NCBI RefSeq assembly: GCF_902859895.1
Contig: NZ_CADIKM010000032.1
Coordinates: forward strand, 1-56,094
Direction of reading: 5' to 3'
Source of the DNA: Pararobbsia alpina
GTDB lineage: Bacteria; Pseudomonadota; Gammaproteobacteria; Burkholderiales; Burkholderiaceae
Length of the DNA: 56,094 nucleotides
A program made the translations under genes and the position numbers. This document shows, piece after piece, positions 10,454 to 19,278 of this stretch. Under the pieces are notes generated by a model. It ran no database searches and was not told the origin of the DNA. It saw nothing but the letters and a program-made list of their open reading frames with translations. Each line of letters opens with the position of its first letter. Positions within the stretch are counted from its first letter, which is position 1.

Positions 10454-12331
10454 CTAGAACGCGAAGCAGCTGCAACCGAGCGCGCCCCAGAACGCGTTCG
10501 CGTCGCTCGCGGGCACGTTGCTGCGCCACGCCCACGCATGCGCATGACGATGCACGCCGCACAGGTTCACGCACGCGTCGTTACACGACTGCTGCACCGG
10601 TGCAGCGGCCCGATAACGCGCATAGCCGCCGAACTCCGCGACGGGCGACCACTCCGGGCTGACGGGCAGCGCGGGCGGGCCGAACGTTTCGAACTCGTCG
10701 GCGGCGTAGACGACGCGGCCGTTGACCACGGTCAGCACCGAGCTCAGATGCTTGATGTCGTCTTCGTCGATCGTGAAATAGTCGTCCGAGAGCACCGCGA
10801 AATCGGCAAGCTGGCCAGGCACGAGCGCGCCCTTGCGCGTCTCGTCGTTCGAGAACCAGGCGCTGCCGACCGTATAGCGGCGCAGCGCCTCCATGCGATC
10901 CAGCCGGTCCCGCAAGGCGTACATCGGCGTGCCGCCCACCGTGCGTCCTGAAACGAGCCAATACAAGGAAACGAAGGGATTGAAGCTCGCGACGCGCGTC
11001 GCGTCCGTCCCCGCCCCGACGGGCAGCCCCGCCGCCAGCATCCGCTGCACGGGCGGCGTGCGCGCGGCGGCTTGGGCGCCATAGCGAGCGATAAAGTATT
11101 CGCCCTGATACGCCATCCGGTGCTGGACCGCGATGCCGCCGCCCAGTGCGGCTATGCGTTCGATATTGCGCGCCGAAATGGTTTCGCAGTGATCGAAGAA
11201 CCAGCGCAGGCCGTCGAAGGGCGTGTCTTCGTTGACGCGCTCGAACACGTCGAGAAAACGCTCGATCGATTCGTCGTAAGTGGCATGCAACCGGAACGGC
11301 CAGCGATTTTGCACGAGCAGCCGCACGACGGCTTCGAGTTCGCTTCCCATCGCGCCCGGCAGATCGGGACGCGGCTCCAGAAAATCTTCGAAGTCCGCCG
11401 CGGAAAACACGAGCATTTCGCCTGCACCGTTCATTTTCAGAAAGTCGTCACCGTCGCCGGGCTTTGTGACCTTGGCCCACTTCGCGAAGTCTTCGATTTC
11501 CTTCTTGGCGTTCTGCGTGAACAGGTTGTAGGCGATGCGCACCGTCAGTTCGTTGCGCTTCGCGAGTTCCATGATGACCGCATAGTCGTCAGGATAGGAC
11601 TGATAGCCGCCGCCCGCGTCGATAGCGCTCGTCACGCCCAAGCGGTTCAGCTCGCGCATGAACTGGCGCGACGAGTTCAGCTGATCGTCGAACGGGAGCT
11701 TCGGTCCTTTGGCAAGCGTCGCGTACAACAGCCCCGCGTTCGGACGCGCGATCAGCATGCCCGTAGGATTGCCGCGGCGGTCGCGCTGGATTTCGCCGCC
11801 GGGCGGACTCGGCGTGTCGCGTTCATAGCCGACGGCACGCAGCGCCGCCGCATTCAACAGCGCGCTATCGTAGAGGTGCAGGATGAAGACTGGCGTATCG
11901 GGCGCGATCGCGTTGATTTCTTCGAGTGTCGGCCCGCGCTTCTCCGCGAACTGGAATTCGTTCCAGCCGCCGATCACTCGCACCCATTGCGGCGCAGGCG
12001 TGCGCGCAACCTGCGCACGTAGCATGTCGAGCGCGTCGCGCAGCGTTGGCACGCCATCCCAGCGCAGTTCCAAATTGAAGTTCAGGCCGCCGCGAATGAT
12101 ATGGAGATGCGAATCATTGAGACCGGGAATGACCGTGCGTCCCTTCAGATCGATGCGGCGCGTGGAAGGGTTCGTCCATTGCATCATGTCGTGATCGGTG
12201 CCGCGCGCGATAATCTCGCCTTTCGCGATGGCGAGCGCCGTCACGAACGATCGCTTGTCGTCCTGCGTCGCAATCTTGCCGTTATAGATCACCAGGTCCG
12301 CAGTGCGGGCGGGCTGAATGGGTGCGGTCAT
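10454..12331 (-). CDS. Amidohydrolase family 3 metal-dependent hydrolase
   Basis: A 625-aa member of the YtcJ-like amidohydrolase family. The composite beta-sandwich/TIM-barrel layout is visible: LVIYNGKIATQD near the start, RTVIPGLNDSHLHIIRGG with the HxH metal motif (about residue 85), a central VTSAIDAGGG, the metal histidine region FRLHATYDES, DHCETIS and GAGTDATRVASFNPF, then GALVPGQLADFAVLSDDYF. It probably hydrolyses an amide or cyclic C-N bond in the cytoplasm. The ATG at 12331 is favoured over 12367 because an AG-rich GGAGAGCGACG precedes it. The C-terminus after about residue 575 carries several Cys/His residues (CNDACVNLCGVHRHAHAW) and looks like an unusual metal-binding tail. Confidence 0.8.
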   Translation of the reverse strand: MTAPIQPARTADLVIYNGKIATQDDKRSFVTALAIAKGEIIARGTDHDMMQWTNPSTRRIDLKGRTVIPGLNDSHLHIIRGGLNFNLELRWDGVPTLRDALDMLRAQVARTPAPQWVRVIGGWNEFQFAEKRGPTLEEINAIAPDTPVFILHLYDSALLNAAALRAVGYERDTPSPPGGEIQRDRRGNPTGMLIARPNAGLLYATLAKGPKLPFDDQLNSSRQFMRELNRLGVTSAIDAGGGYQSYPDDYAVIMELAKRNELTVRIAYNLFTQNAKKEIEDFAKWAKVTKPGDGDDFLKMNGAGEMLVFSAADFEDFLEPRPDLPGAMGSELEAVVRLLVQNRWPFRLHATYDESIERFLDVFERVNEDTPFDGLRWFFDHCETISARNIERIAALGGGIAVQHRMAYQGEYFIARYGAQAAARTPPVQRMLAAGLPVGAGTDATRVASFNPFVSLYWLVSGRTVGGTPMYALRDRLDRMEALRRYTVGSAWFSNDETRKGALVPGQLADFAVLSDDYFTIDEDDIKHLSSVLTVVNGRVVYAADEFETFGPPALPVSPEWSPVAEFGGYARYRAAAPVQQSCNDACVNLCGVHRHAHAWAWRSNVPASDANAFWGALGCSCFAF

Positions 12332-12430
12332 CGTCGCTCTCCGTTGTCTTGTGCAGGCGTGTCTCACGCGCGACGACAGCGACGTCGCGCGTGACGCATG
12401 GCAGGGAATACGTGGGGTGATCGGCGCCGA

Positions 12431-13066
12431 TCAGCTCGCCTCGCTCACGTGCTCGCCGAGTATCTGCTTCGCGTAGCGCACGCCGATGCCATACGAGGTA
12501 TGCGCCTTGAAGATCTCCATGACGCCGTCGTACGTTTCGCCACGCGCCCAGTCGCGCTGCAGTTCGCACAGGAACTGCACCGACGTTATCGGCACCGCGC
12601 CCGCCTGGACGACGCGCTGCACGGCACGCTCATGGGCTTCTACGGTGATGTCGCCGCAGGCGTCCGTCGGCACGTAGATTTCGAAGCCCTCGGCCAGCAT
12701 CTGCACAGTCGGGAACGCGACGCACACTTCTGTCCACAGGCCCGCGATCACGATCTTCTTGCGGCCCGTCGCCTTGATCGCGTCGCGAAAGGCCTTGTCT
12801 TCCCATGAGTTCATCGACGTGCGATCGATCGGCTTCGTCTTTGGAAACACCGACTGCACTTCCGGCAGTAGATCGCCGCTAAAGGACTCGGCGGCGACCG
12901 TCGTCAGAACGGTCGGCACCTTGAAGAGCTTCGCACTCTTCGCGAGGATCTGGACGTTGTGCAAGATGGTCGTGCGCTCGTGCGAGTGCGTGCCGAAAAA
13001 CATTTGCGGCTGATGGTCGATAAGGGCGAGCGCGCACGTGTCAGGGGTCAACAATTCATAAGCCAT
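12431..13066 (-). CDS. Isochorismatase-like cysteine hydrolase (YcaC type)
   Basis: A 211-aa protein of the isochorismatase superfamily. The catalytic Asp lies in LALIDHQPQMFF (about residue 14) and the nucleophilic Cys in KIVIAGLWTEVCVAFP (about residue 115). The cis-peptide-type segment before the Cys and the length match YcaC-like hydrolases, octameric enzymes of uncertain substrate. The start at ATG 13066 has GGAGCT upstream. It is the first gene of the minus-strand run, divergent from poxB. Confidence 0.8.
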   Translation of the reverse strand: MAYELLTPDTCALALIDHQPQMFFGTHSHERTTILHNVQILAKSAKLFKVPTVLTTVAAESFSGDLLPEVQSVFPKTKPIDRTSMNSWEDKAFRDAIKATGRKKIVIAGLWTEVCVAFPTVQMLAEGFEIYVPTDACGDITVEAHERAVQRVVQAGAVPITSVQFLCELQRDWARGETYDGVMEIFKAHTSYGIGVRYAKQILGEHVSEAS

Positions 13067-13557
13067 GAGTAGCTCCATTTTGCGAGAATGCAAGGACCCA
13101 CACGGTTGCATGAAGGCAACCGCGCCAGCGTCCGGTTAGTGGGTGAGTCCAGTCGACGTTGCATCGGCAAGGCGGATGCGAACGGCATTCCAGTGCGGCT
13201 TGCGCGCGAGGCTCACAAGTCCGCACGGGCACTACGACCCGGGTGAAGCGTCCACAGCAGCAACATAGAACGTTGTGCTCGACAAGGACATTGCATGTTT
13301 ATGTAATCCGAGGCACGTCCAGGTGCGTGACCTCGTTGCTTGACAAGCGTCGATCGCCGAGCCTCATTGGTCTGGTTCCAGATTCATGTAATAGCCATCG
13401 TTCGCATCACCAACTATTATCAAGAACATTGCACTATGGACCGTTCAATTCAGTCACTACGGCTTAAAGGACGGTGCGCTCACGCCGGGTGTATCTATTC
13501 TGGTTCTCTGGGAAGCATCCAACGTGTAGAAATCCTTTTGACCTATGGAGATGTGAA
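13067..13557. promoter_or_regulatory. Divergent intergenic region, poxB / isochorismatase operon
   Basis: This 491-bp region separates two divergent transcription units. I see a good -35 hexamer TTGACA at 13340-13345 on the plus strand, but no convincing -10 at the right spacing, so no promoter is called. The repeat copy at about 13376-13488 lies here, and a shorter ATGTTTATGTAATCC echo of its first block occurs near 13294. No gene-like open frame or RNA gene was recognised. Confidence 0.4.
13376..13488 (+). repeat. Diverged direct repeat, copy 2 (leader of poxB)
   Basis: This is the partner of the repeat at about 438-555; the strongest shared blocks are ATTCATGTAATAGCC and TTCAATTCA followed by TCACT. 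It ends about 70 nt before the poxB ATG. Because it sits in front of an intact gene here, this copy is the better candidate for a genuine regulatory leader. Confidence 0.6.
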
Positions 13558-15279
13558 ATGGCGACGATAGCTGCCGACTACATGGTTAGTGCACTAGTAA
13601 AAGCCGGAGTGAAGCGTGTGTATGGTGTGGTGGGGGATTCGCTCAACGGATTCACGGATTCCCTGCGCAAGGATGGTTCGATTGAATGGGTTCACATGCG
13701 GCATGAGGAAAGCGCGGCTTTCGCCGCCGGCGCCGAGGCCCATCTCACGGGGCAACTCGCAGTCTGCTGTGGTAGCTGCGGTCCGGGGAATCTGCACCTT
13801 ATCAACGGCTTGTTCGACTGCCAGCGCAGCGGGGTTCCTGTTCTAGCTATCGCCGCGCATATCCCGAGTACGGAAATCGGCATCGACTATTTTCAGGCTA
13901 CCCACCCCGAAGTGCTGTTCAAGGAATGTAGCCACTACGTCGAACTCGTCCACAGTGCCGACCAGCTCCCGCAAATCTTGCTCCGTGCCATGCGGACGGC
14001 GGTTGCGCGCAAAGGCGTCGCTGTTGTCGTCGTACCTGGAAACGTCGCACTCGCGCCTCTCGCAATACCTGTGCCGAACTGGAGCGTGCCTTCCGCTCCG
14101 GTGATTCGCCCACCGAACGACGAAGTCGCGGAACTCGCACGTCTGTTGAACCAGTCGTCGCGCGTGACGTTGCTTTGTGGGGCGGGTTGCAAGGATTCCC
14201 ACGCGGAAGTCGTGGAACTCGCCCGCAAGCTGCAAGCGCCCATCGTGCACTCGCTGCGAGGAAAGGAGTACATCGAATACGATAACCCGTTCGATGTGGG
14301 AATGACCGGCCTGATCGGCTTCGCCTCCGGCTATACCGCGATGAAGAGTTGCGACATGCTCCTGATGTTGGGTACCGACTTCCCGTATCGACAGTTCTAC
14401 CCGGAGAAAGTGACCATCGCGCAAGTCGATACAAGGGCGGAAGCGCTCGGCAATCGATGCCCGCTGGAGCTCGGCGTATTGGGAACCGTCAAGGATACGC
14501 TCGATGAACTTCTTCCAATGATTCAGGAGAAAGCGGACAGCACCTTCCTGAAGCGCGCGCTCGACGACTATCACAAGGCTCGCAAGAGTCTGGATGCGCT
14601 GGCGGAGCCGGAAGCGGGCGACAGCACCATCCATCCGCAGTACGTGACCCGGCTCGTCAGCGAACTTGCCGACGAGGATGCGATCTTCTCCTGCGACGTC
14701 GGCACCCCCGTCGCATGGACAGCCCGATATCTGAAGATGAACGGCAAACGACGACTGGTCGGTTCGTTCAATCACGGCTCGATGGCCAACTCGCTGTTGC
14801 ACTCGATTGGCGCGCAGGCCGCTTTCAGGGACCGACAGGTGATTTCGATGTCGGGCGACGGCGGCTTCGCCATGATGATGGGTGAGTTCTTGACGCTGAT
14901 TCAAACAGGTTTGCCGGTCAAAGTCGTCGTGCTCAACAATGGAACGCTGGGCTTCGTGGAAATGGAGATGAAGGCGAGTGGCTTCCTTGATACGGGATGT
15001 GACCTGACAAATCCGAACTTCGCCGCGATGGCCAATGCGATCGGAATCAAAGGCGTGCGCGCCGAGCACCCTGCGGAGCTGGAAGGCGCCCTTCGCGAAG
15101 CATTCGCCCATCCGGGTCCGGCTCTCGTCGACGTCGTGAGCGCACGCCAGGAACTCGTGATGCCACCTGCGACCACCCCTGACCAAGCCTACCATTTTGG
15201 GCTGTTCATGCTTCGTGCCGTCATGGACGGTCGAGGCCACCAGCTCATCGACCTCGCAAAGGTCAATCTGTTCCGGTAG
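13558..15279 (+). CDS. poxB: Pyruvate:quinone oxidoreductase (pyruvate dehydrogenase, ubiquinone)
   Basis: This 573-aa ThDP/FAD enzyme is close to the 572 residues of E. coli PoxB. It would decarboxylate pyruvate to acetate and CO2 and pass electrons to ubiquinone at the inner membrane. Seen: N-terminal Pyr domain with the catalytic Glu in HMRHEESAAFAAGAEA, the FAD-binding middle domain, and the ThDP motif GDGG...LNNG (SGDGGFAMMMGEF then VVLNNGTLG). The C-terminus YHFGLFMLRAVMDGRGHQLIDLA resembles the membrane-recruiting tail of PoxB. The ATG at 13558 follows GGAGATGTGAA and begins MATIAADYMV, the usual start for the family; an upstream in-frame start at 13474 would add non-homologous residues. 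Confidence 0.88.
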   Translation: MATIAADYMVSALVKAGVKRVYGVVGDSLNGFTDSLRKDGSIEWVHMRHEESAAFAAGAEAHLTGQLAVCCGSCGPGNLHLINGLFDCQRSGVPVLAIAAHIPSTEIGIDYFQATHPEVLFKECSHYVELVHSADQLPQILLRAMRTAVARKGVAVVVVPGNVALAPLAIPVPNWSVPSAPVIRPPNDEVAELARLLNQSSRVTLLCGAGCKDSHAEVVELARKLQAPIVHSLRGKEYIEYDNPFDVGMTGLIGFASGYTAMKSCDMLLMLGTDFPYRQFYPEKVTIAQVDTRAEALGNRCPLELGVLGTVKDTLDELLPMIQEKADSTFLKRALDDYHKARKSLDALAEPEAGDSTIHPQYVTRLVSELADEDAIFSCDVGTPVAWTARYLKMNGKRRLVGSFNHGSMANSLLHSIGAQAAFRDRQVISMSGDGGFAMMMGEFLTLIQTGLPVKVVVLNNGTLGFVEMEMKASGFLDTGCDLTNPNFAAMANAIGIKGVRAEHPAELEGALREAFAHPGPALVDVVSARQELVMPPATTPDQAYHFGLFMLRAVMDGRGHQLIDLAKVNLFR

Positions 15280-15500
15280 GCAGTCCGCAAGTGTATAGGG
15301 ACCGTTATCCGGATCCCTTCACTTGCAACGTCATTCATTTCATCCGGGCCCGTGTGTGATGACGGTTGTCCGAGGGTATGTCGCGCCGAACTACGGTCGA
15401 ACGGTAGCTGACCGATTCCGGTATTTAGATAGCTTGATGGGTAGCTCCATCGCGCGTTGGCCCGTACTCGGTCGACCGGCAACTCAATGGAAATCGAACC

Positions 15501-16775
15501 ATGTCCAGCAAGGTCGCAAGCACTGTCAGTACTCCATTAGCCCGCGATTCCATACACATGGGTTTCGTCATCGCCTGGCTTTTTTGTGCCGCGTTCTACT
15601 TCATGCAGTACATGCTGCGCTCCGCGCCGGGCGTGATGATCCCCGAGTTGAGTGCGGCGTTCTCCCGCGATGCGCTGGGCGTGGGCGCGCTCGTCGGCCT
15701 GTACTACTACACCTATGCGCTGTTCTCGATCGTTTGCGGTGCTTTGCTCGATCGGCTCGGCGGCAAGGCTGTCATTCCGGCCGGCATCGTTCTCGTTGCT
15801 GTCGGGGCGGCTCTGTTCGGCCTGGGCACCCTGGAGGCCGCGCAAATCGGCCGCCTGCTGCAAGGCGCGGGATCGGCGTGCGGGTTCATCGGCGCGGTGT
15901 ACCTCGCCACGCATGGCTTTCCCCCGCGTTCTCTCGCGACGGCGGTCGGTTTCACTCAATGCTTCGGCATGCTCGGCGGCTCCGCAGGCCAGTTCGCCGT
16001 TGCGCCGCTCATTCACGGCGTCATCACCTGGCAGCGGTTCTGGTGGCTGTCCGGCCTCGTCATCCTTTTGATTGCCGTACTGGTATTCATCGTGACGCCG
16101 GCAAGCCATGACGACAGTCCACCCAGCCAGGGCTCGTGGATCAAGATGTTTGCGCCGTACAAGGAAGTGCTGACCAATCCGCAATCGTATCTTTGCGGCT
16201 TCTGCGCCGGCCTGCTGTTCTTGCCGACTACGATAGGCGACATGATCTGGGGTATTCCGTTCCTGCACAACGGTCTCGACGTCAGCTATGCGGAGGCCGT
16301 CAATCGAGCGAGCATGGTGCCACTCGGCTGGGTGATCGGCTGCCCACTGCTAGGCTACCTGTCTGACCGTCTGGGCCGCCGCAAGCCAGTATTGATCGCC
16401 GGCGCGCTGCTCATGCTTGTGTCGGGGGCGGGCATCTTCTATCTGCCCGCCGGCGTGGCGCCGCCTTACGTGCTCGGCCTGCTGCTCGGCATCGGCTCCG
16501 GCGCGGCCATGCTGCCCTACACGGTGATCAAGGAAGTCAATCCGGACAACGTGAAAGGCAGCGCCAGCGGCGCGATCAATTTCCTGGTCTTCACGTTCAG
16601 CGCCTTACTCACACCCGTGTATGGCAAGCTCCTCGCCCACTTCGCGAACGGCGGCGCAATGGACCTGTCGGTGTTCCGCACCGCCGGCTCGTGGCTGCTC
16701 GGTGGCATCGTGCTCGCCATGGTGCTTGCGATGTTCATACGCGAGACCGGACCGCGCGGACGCGCGAACGCGTGA
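15501..16775 (+). CDS. MFS transporter
   Basis: A 424-aa polytopic protein with about 12 hydrophobic segments. The first MFS loop motif appears as GALLDRLGGKAVIPAG and its second-half equivalent as GYLSDRLGRRKPVLIAG. The sequence starts in helix 1 at about residue 20 (GFVIAWLFCAAFYFMQYMLR) and has a cytoplasmic loop near residues 200-220. The substrate is not evident. It follows poxB on the same strand after 221 bp, so it may have its own promoter; export or uptake of an organic acid would be a guess from context only. Confidence 0.8.
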   Translation: MSSKVASTVSTPLARDSIHMGFVIAWLFCAAFYFMQYMLRSAPGVMIPELSAAFSRDALGVGALVGLYYYTYALFSIVCGALLDRLGGKAVIPAGIVLVAVGAALFGLGTLEAAQIGRLLQGAGSACGFIGAVYLATHGFPPRSLATAVGFTQCFGMLGGSAGQFAVAPLIHGVITWQRFWWLSGLVILLIAVLVFIVTPASHDDSPPSQGSWIKMFAPYKEVLTNPQSYLCGFCAGLLFLPTTIGDMIWGIPFLHNGLDVSYAEAVNRASMVPLGWVIGCPLLGYLSDRLGRRKPVLIAGALLMLVSGAGIFYLPAGVAPPYVLGLLLGIGSGAAMLPYTVIKEVNPDNVKGSASGAINFLVFTFSALLTPVYGKLLAHFANGGAMDLSVFRTAGSWLLGGIVLAMVLAMFIRETGPRGRANA

Positions 16776-16821
16776 GGCTGCATGAGATCGTGTCCGCAGG
16801 CACAGAAGCAAGTCCGTGATG

Positions 16822-17871
16822 CTAGCCGGTCACATCGTCATAGCGCCTTAGCTTGTAGATGGCGATCGACACGACCCAACTCGCGATAAACACGCCGATG
16901 ACGAGGTAACCCAATAGCCCGAAGTGCTCGTTCAGGCTGCCGATATCGCTCCAGAACACGCCACTCAGCCCGAGTCGGCCCTGGAGCAAACCCAGTACCT
17001 CGATACCGCCGATCAGTACCGCGATGAGCACCGAGACGAACGTGATCGTGATGTTGTAGTAGAGCTTGCGCAAAGGCCGGACAAAAGCCCAACGGTAGAC
17101 ACCCAGCATCAAAATACCATCTGTCGTATCCACCAACGACATGCCTGCTGTAAACAGAACCGGCAGTACGAGCACCGACCAGAACGACAGACCATGCGAG
17201 GCCTGAGACGCCGAAATGCCGAACAGCGCCACCTCGGTCGCGGTATCGAAGCCAAGTCCGAACAGAAAGCCGATTGGATAAAGATGCCAGCTGCGCGATA
17301 CCAGTGCCAGCACTGGCCGAAGCAACCGCGAAAGAAAGCCGCGATTGTTGAGTAGAAGATCGAGATCGGTTTCGGCCAGTGGCTCTCCACGGCGAACGGC
17401 GTGAAACGTCCGAATCACGGACACGAGGACGACCAGATTCGCAAAAGCCAGAACGAACAGGAACCCGGCCGAGATGCTCGTACCGATGACGGCACCCATA
17501 TTCCTGAGGCTATCGAAATGCGCTGTCAGTGCCGTGGCAGCGAGCGCGACGGCAACGGTCAGTGCGATCACCACGGTCGAGTGCCCGAGTGAAAAAAACA
17601 GTCCGGCGCCGAGTGGACTGCGCCCGACCTGCAGCAGCTTGCGGGTCACATTGTCGATCGCAGCAATGTGGTCCGCATCCACGGCGTGACGCAAGCCGAA
17701 TGTGTAGGCAAGCAGCGCCGTGCCCAACAGGGCCGGATGTCCGTTGAATGCCGCGAGCGCCCAGGCCCAGGCAGCGACATTGAACACAAGCAGGAGCGCG
17801 TAGATCCCGGCAACTTTTCGTTGCAGGCCCGTGGGGCGATCGTCAAAAAGTTGAGACATTTTTCTTGGCAT
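16822..17871 (-). CDS. NiCoT nickel/cobalt permease (HoxN/NixA family)
   Basis: A 349-aa integral membrane protein with eight predicted helices. The signature RHAVDADHIAAIDN (about residue 62-75, helix II) coordinates the metal in HoxN-type permeases; the later LGHSTVV, FLFGLGFDTATEV and GMSLVDTTDGILM motifs are also conserved. It would supply Ni2+ for the hydrogenase encoded upstream on the same strand. Two starts are possible, ATG 17871 (MPRKM) and ATG 17859 (MSQLF); the longer fits a family length of about 340-350. It is the last gene of the locus, 59 bp after hypB. Confidence 0.9.
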   Translation of the reverse strand: MPRKMSQLFDDRPTGLQRKVAGIYALLLVFNVAAWAWALAAFNGHPALLGTALLAYTFGLRHAVDADHIAAIDNVTRKLLQVGRSPLGAGLFFSLGHSTVVIALTVAVALAATALTAHFDSLRNMGAVIGTSISAGFLFVLAFANLVVLVSVIRTFHAVRRGEPLAETDLDLLLNNRGFLSRLLRPVLALVSRSWHLYPIGFLFGLGFDTATEVALFGISASQASHGLSFWSVLVLPVLFTAGMSLVDTTDGILMLGVYRWAFVRPLRKLYYNITITFVSVLIAVLIGGIEVLGLLQGRLGLSGVFWSDIGSLNEHFGLLGYLVIGVFIASWVVSIAIYKLRRYDDVTG

Positions 17872-17930
17872 CGTGAGCCTCGCCCAGCGCAAGCCGATGT
17901 GACGCACGGCCAGCGTGCGCCCTCCCCGTG

Positions 17931-18917
17931 TCAGCGTACCGTCTCCGTCGTGTCCGAGACCACCGCCTGGAGCCACGCATACCAGGCTTGCATGCCTGCC
18001 CCGGTTTGCGCCGATACCTGCAACACGTCGATCAAGGGATTGATCTGCCGCGCATAAGCGATGCACCGCTCGACATCGAAGTGCAAATGCGGCAGGAGGT
18101 CGATCTTGCTCAAGAGCATCAGGCGGCTTGCGCGGAACATGTGCGGATACTTGAGCGGCTTGTCTTCGCCCTCGGCGACAGACAGGATCACGACCTTCGC
18201 CTGCTCGCCGAGATCGAACAACGCGGGGCATACGAGATTGCCGACGTTTTCGATCATCAGCCACGAGCGGGGCGGCGGATCGAGTTGCTCCAGCGCCCGG
18301 GACACCATGCCGGCGTCGAGATGGCAACCGGTGCCCGTGTTGATCTGGACCACGCGGCAACCGGTCGCGCGAATTCTTTCGGCATCGTTGAGCGTCGCCT
18401 GATCTCCTTCGATGACCTGGATCGGGAGGGTACCGCGTAGATCGCGAATCGTGCGCTCGAGCAGCGTGGTCTTGCCGGCGCCCGGCGAGCTCACCAGGTT
18501 CAGCGCGACGATCTCGCGGCTTGCCAGCCAGGCACGATTGTCTTCGGCGATCGACTGGTTTTTCGCGAGCACATCCTGTTCGAGTGCGATCGTCGTACCA
18601 TGGGTTGCTGCAACGAGCGCGGCTTCAGCGCCGGGGGCCCGCGTATCGTCGAGGCTAGCTTCATTGCCCCCGTGAGCGTCAGGGTGCGCCCGATCATGTG
18701 GGTGCGGGTGCGAGTGCGGATGGGAGTGCGCGTGTGCACGCGCATGCAGATGCGCGGCCACGCTGCTTGCGCTTGCCCGAGTCGCGAGCTGTCGCCACGA
18801 ACCCGGCTCTGGCGCCGCGCCGCTCGCGCCATCGCGTGGCGTCTCGATCCGCTCACCGGTTTGCGAATCCGTATAAACCGTGTGCGCGCCTTTGGAACAC
18901 CCGCATGTGGTACACAT
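17931..18917 (-). CDS. hypB: Hydrogenase nickel incorporation GTPase HypB
   Basis: A 328-aa G3E-family GTPase that, with HypA, loads Ni into the hydrogenase large subunit. The N-terminal MCTTCGC motif is the high-affinity nickel site. A His-rich linker (about residues 55-80, alternating H with A/S/P) is a likely nickel store. The GTPase domain shows the P-loop SSPGAGKTTLLE, EGDQATLNDAERIRATG, the INTGTGCHLDAGM metal site and the SKIDLLPH base-recognition motif. ATG 18917 shares one base with the hypA stop, and GGAGGTG precedes it. Confidence 0.93.
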   Translation of the reverse strand: MCTTCGCSKGAHTVYTDSQTGERIETPRDGASGAAPEPGSWRQLATRASASSVAAHLHARAHAHSHPHSHPHPHDRAHPDAHGGNEASLDDTRAPGAEAALVAATHGTTIALEQDVLAKNQSIAEDNRAWLASREIVALNLVSSPGAGKTTLLERTIRDLRGTLPIQVIEGDQATLNDAERIRATGCRVVQINTGTGCHLDAGMVSRALEQLDPPPRSWLMIENVGNLVCPALFDLGEQAKVVILSVAEGEDKPLKYPHMFRASRLMLLSKIDLLPHLHFDVERCIAYARQINPLIDVLQVSAQTGAGMQAWYAWLQAVVSDTTETVR

Positions 18918-19246
18918 CACGCCACCTCCATCGATTTGATCTTCAACTCGCTGCCGGCCAGCAGTTCGAGGTCCACACTTCCGCACACGCACCGCTCGAG
19001 CAAATCGGCCAACGTCATCTCGTTGCCACAGTCCCGGCAACGCGCCCGCCCCGGTGTCTCGACGATCTCCAGTGCCGCGCCCTCCACCACCGTATCTTTG
19101 GCGCAGACGTCGAAACAAAAGCGAACCGCGTCCGGCATCACCGCCGACAGCCTGCCGATCTCCAACGTGACCCGCAGTACCTTGGCACCCAGCGCGCGCT
19201 CGGCACACAGCTCAACGACGCTATTCGCGATGCTCAATTCATGCAT
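18917..19246 (-). CDS. hypA: Hydrogenase nickel chaperone HypA
   Basis: This 109-aa zinc protein binds Ni through the N-terminal MHE (Met1-His2-Glu3) and passes it to the large subunit with HypB. The zinc finger is CRDCG near residue 70 and CVCGS near residue 87; the second pair is C-x-C instead of the more familiar C-x2-C. The gene begins 32 nt after hypE ends and is coupled to hypB. Confidence 0.92.
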   Translation of the reverse strand: MHELSIANSVVELCAERALGAKVLRVTLEIGRLSAVMPDAVRFCFDVCAKDTVVEGAALEIVETPGRARCRDCGNEMTLADLLERCVCGSVDLELLAGSELKIKSMEVA

Positions 19247-19278
19247 GACCGTGCCCCCGCGCCTGCGTCCCGGGTTCG

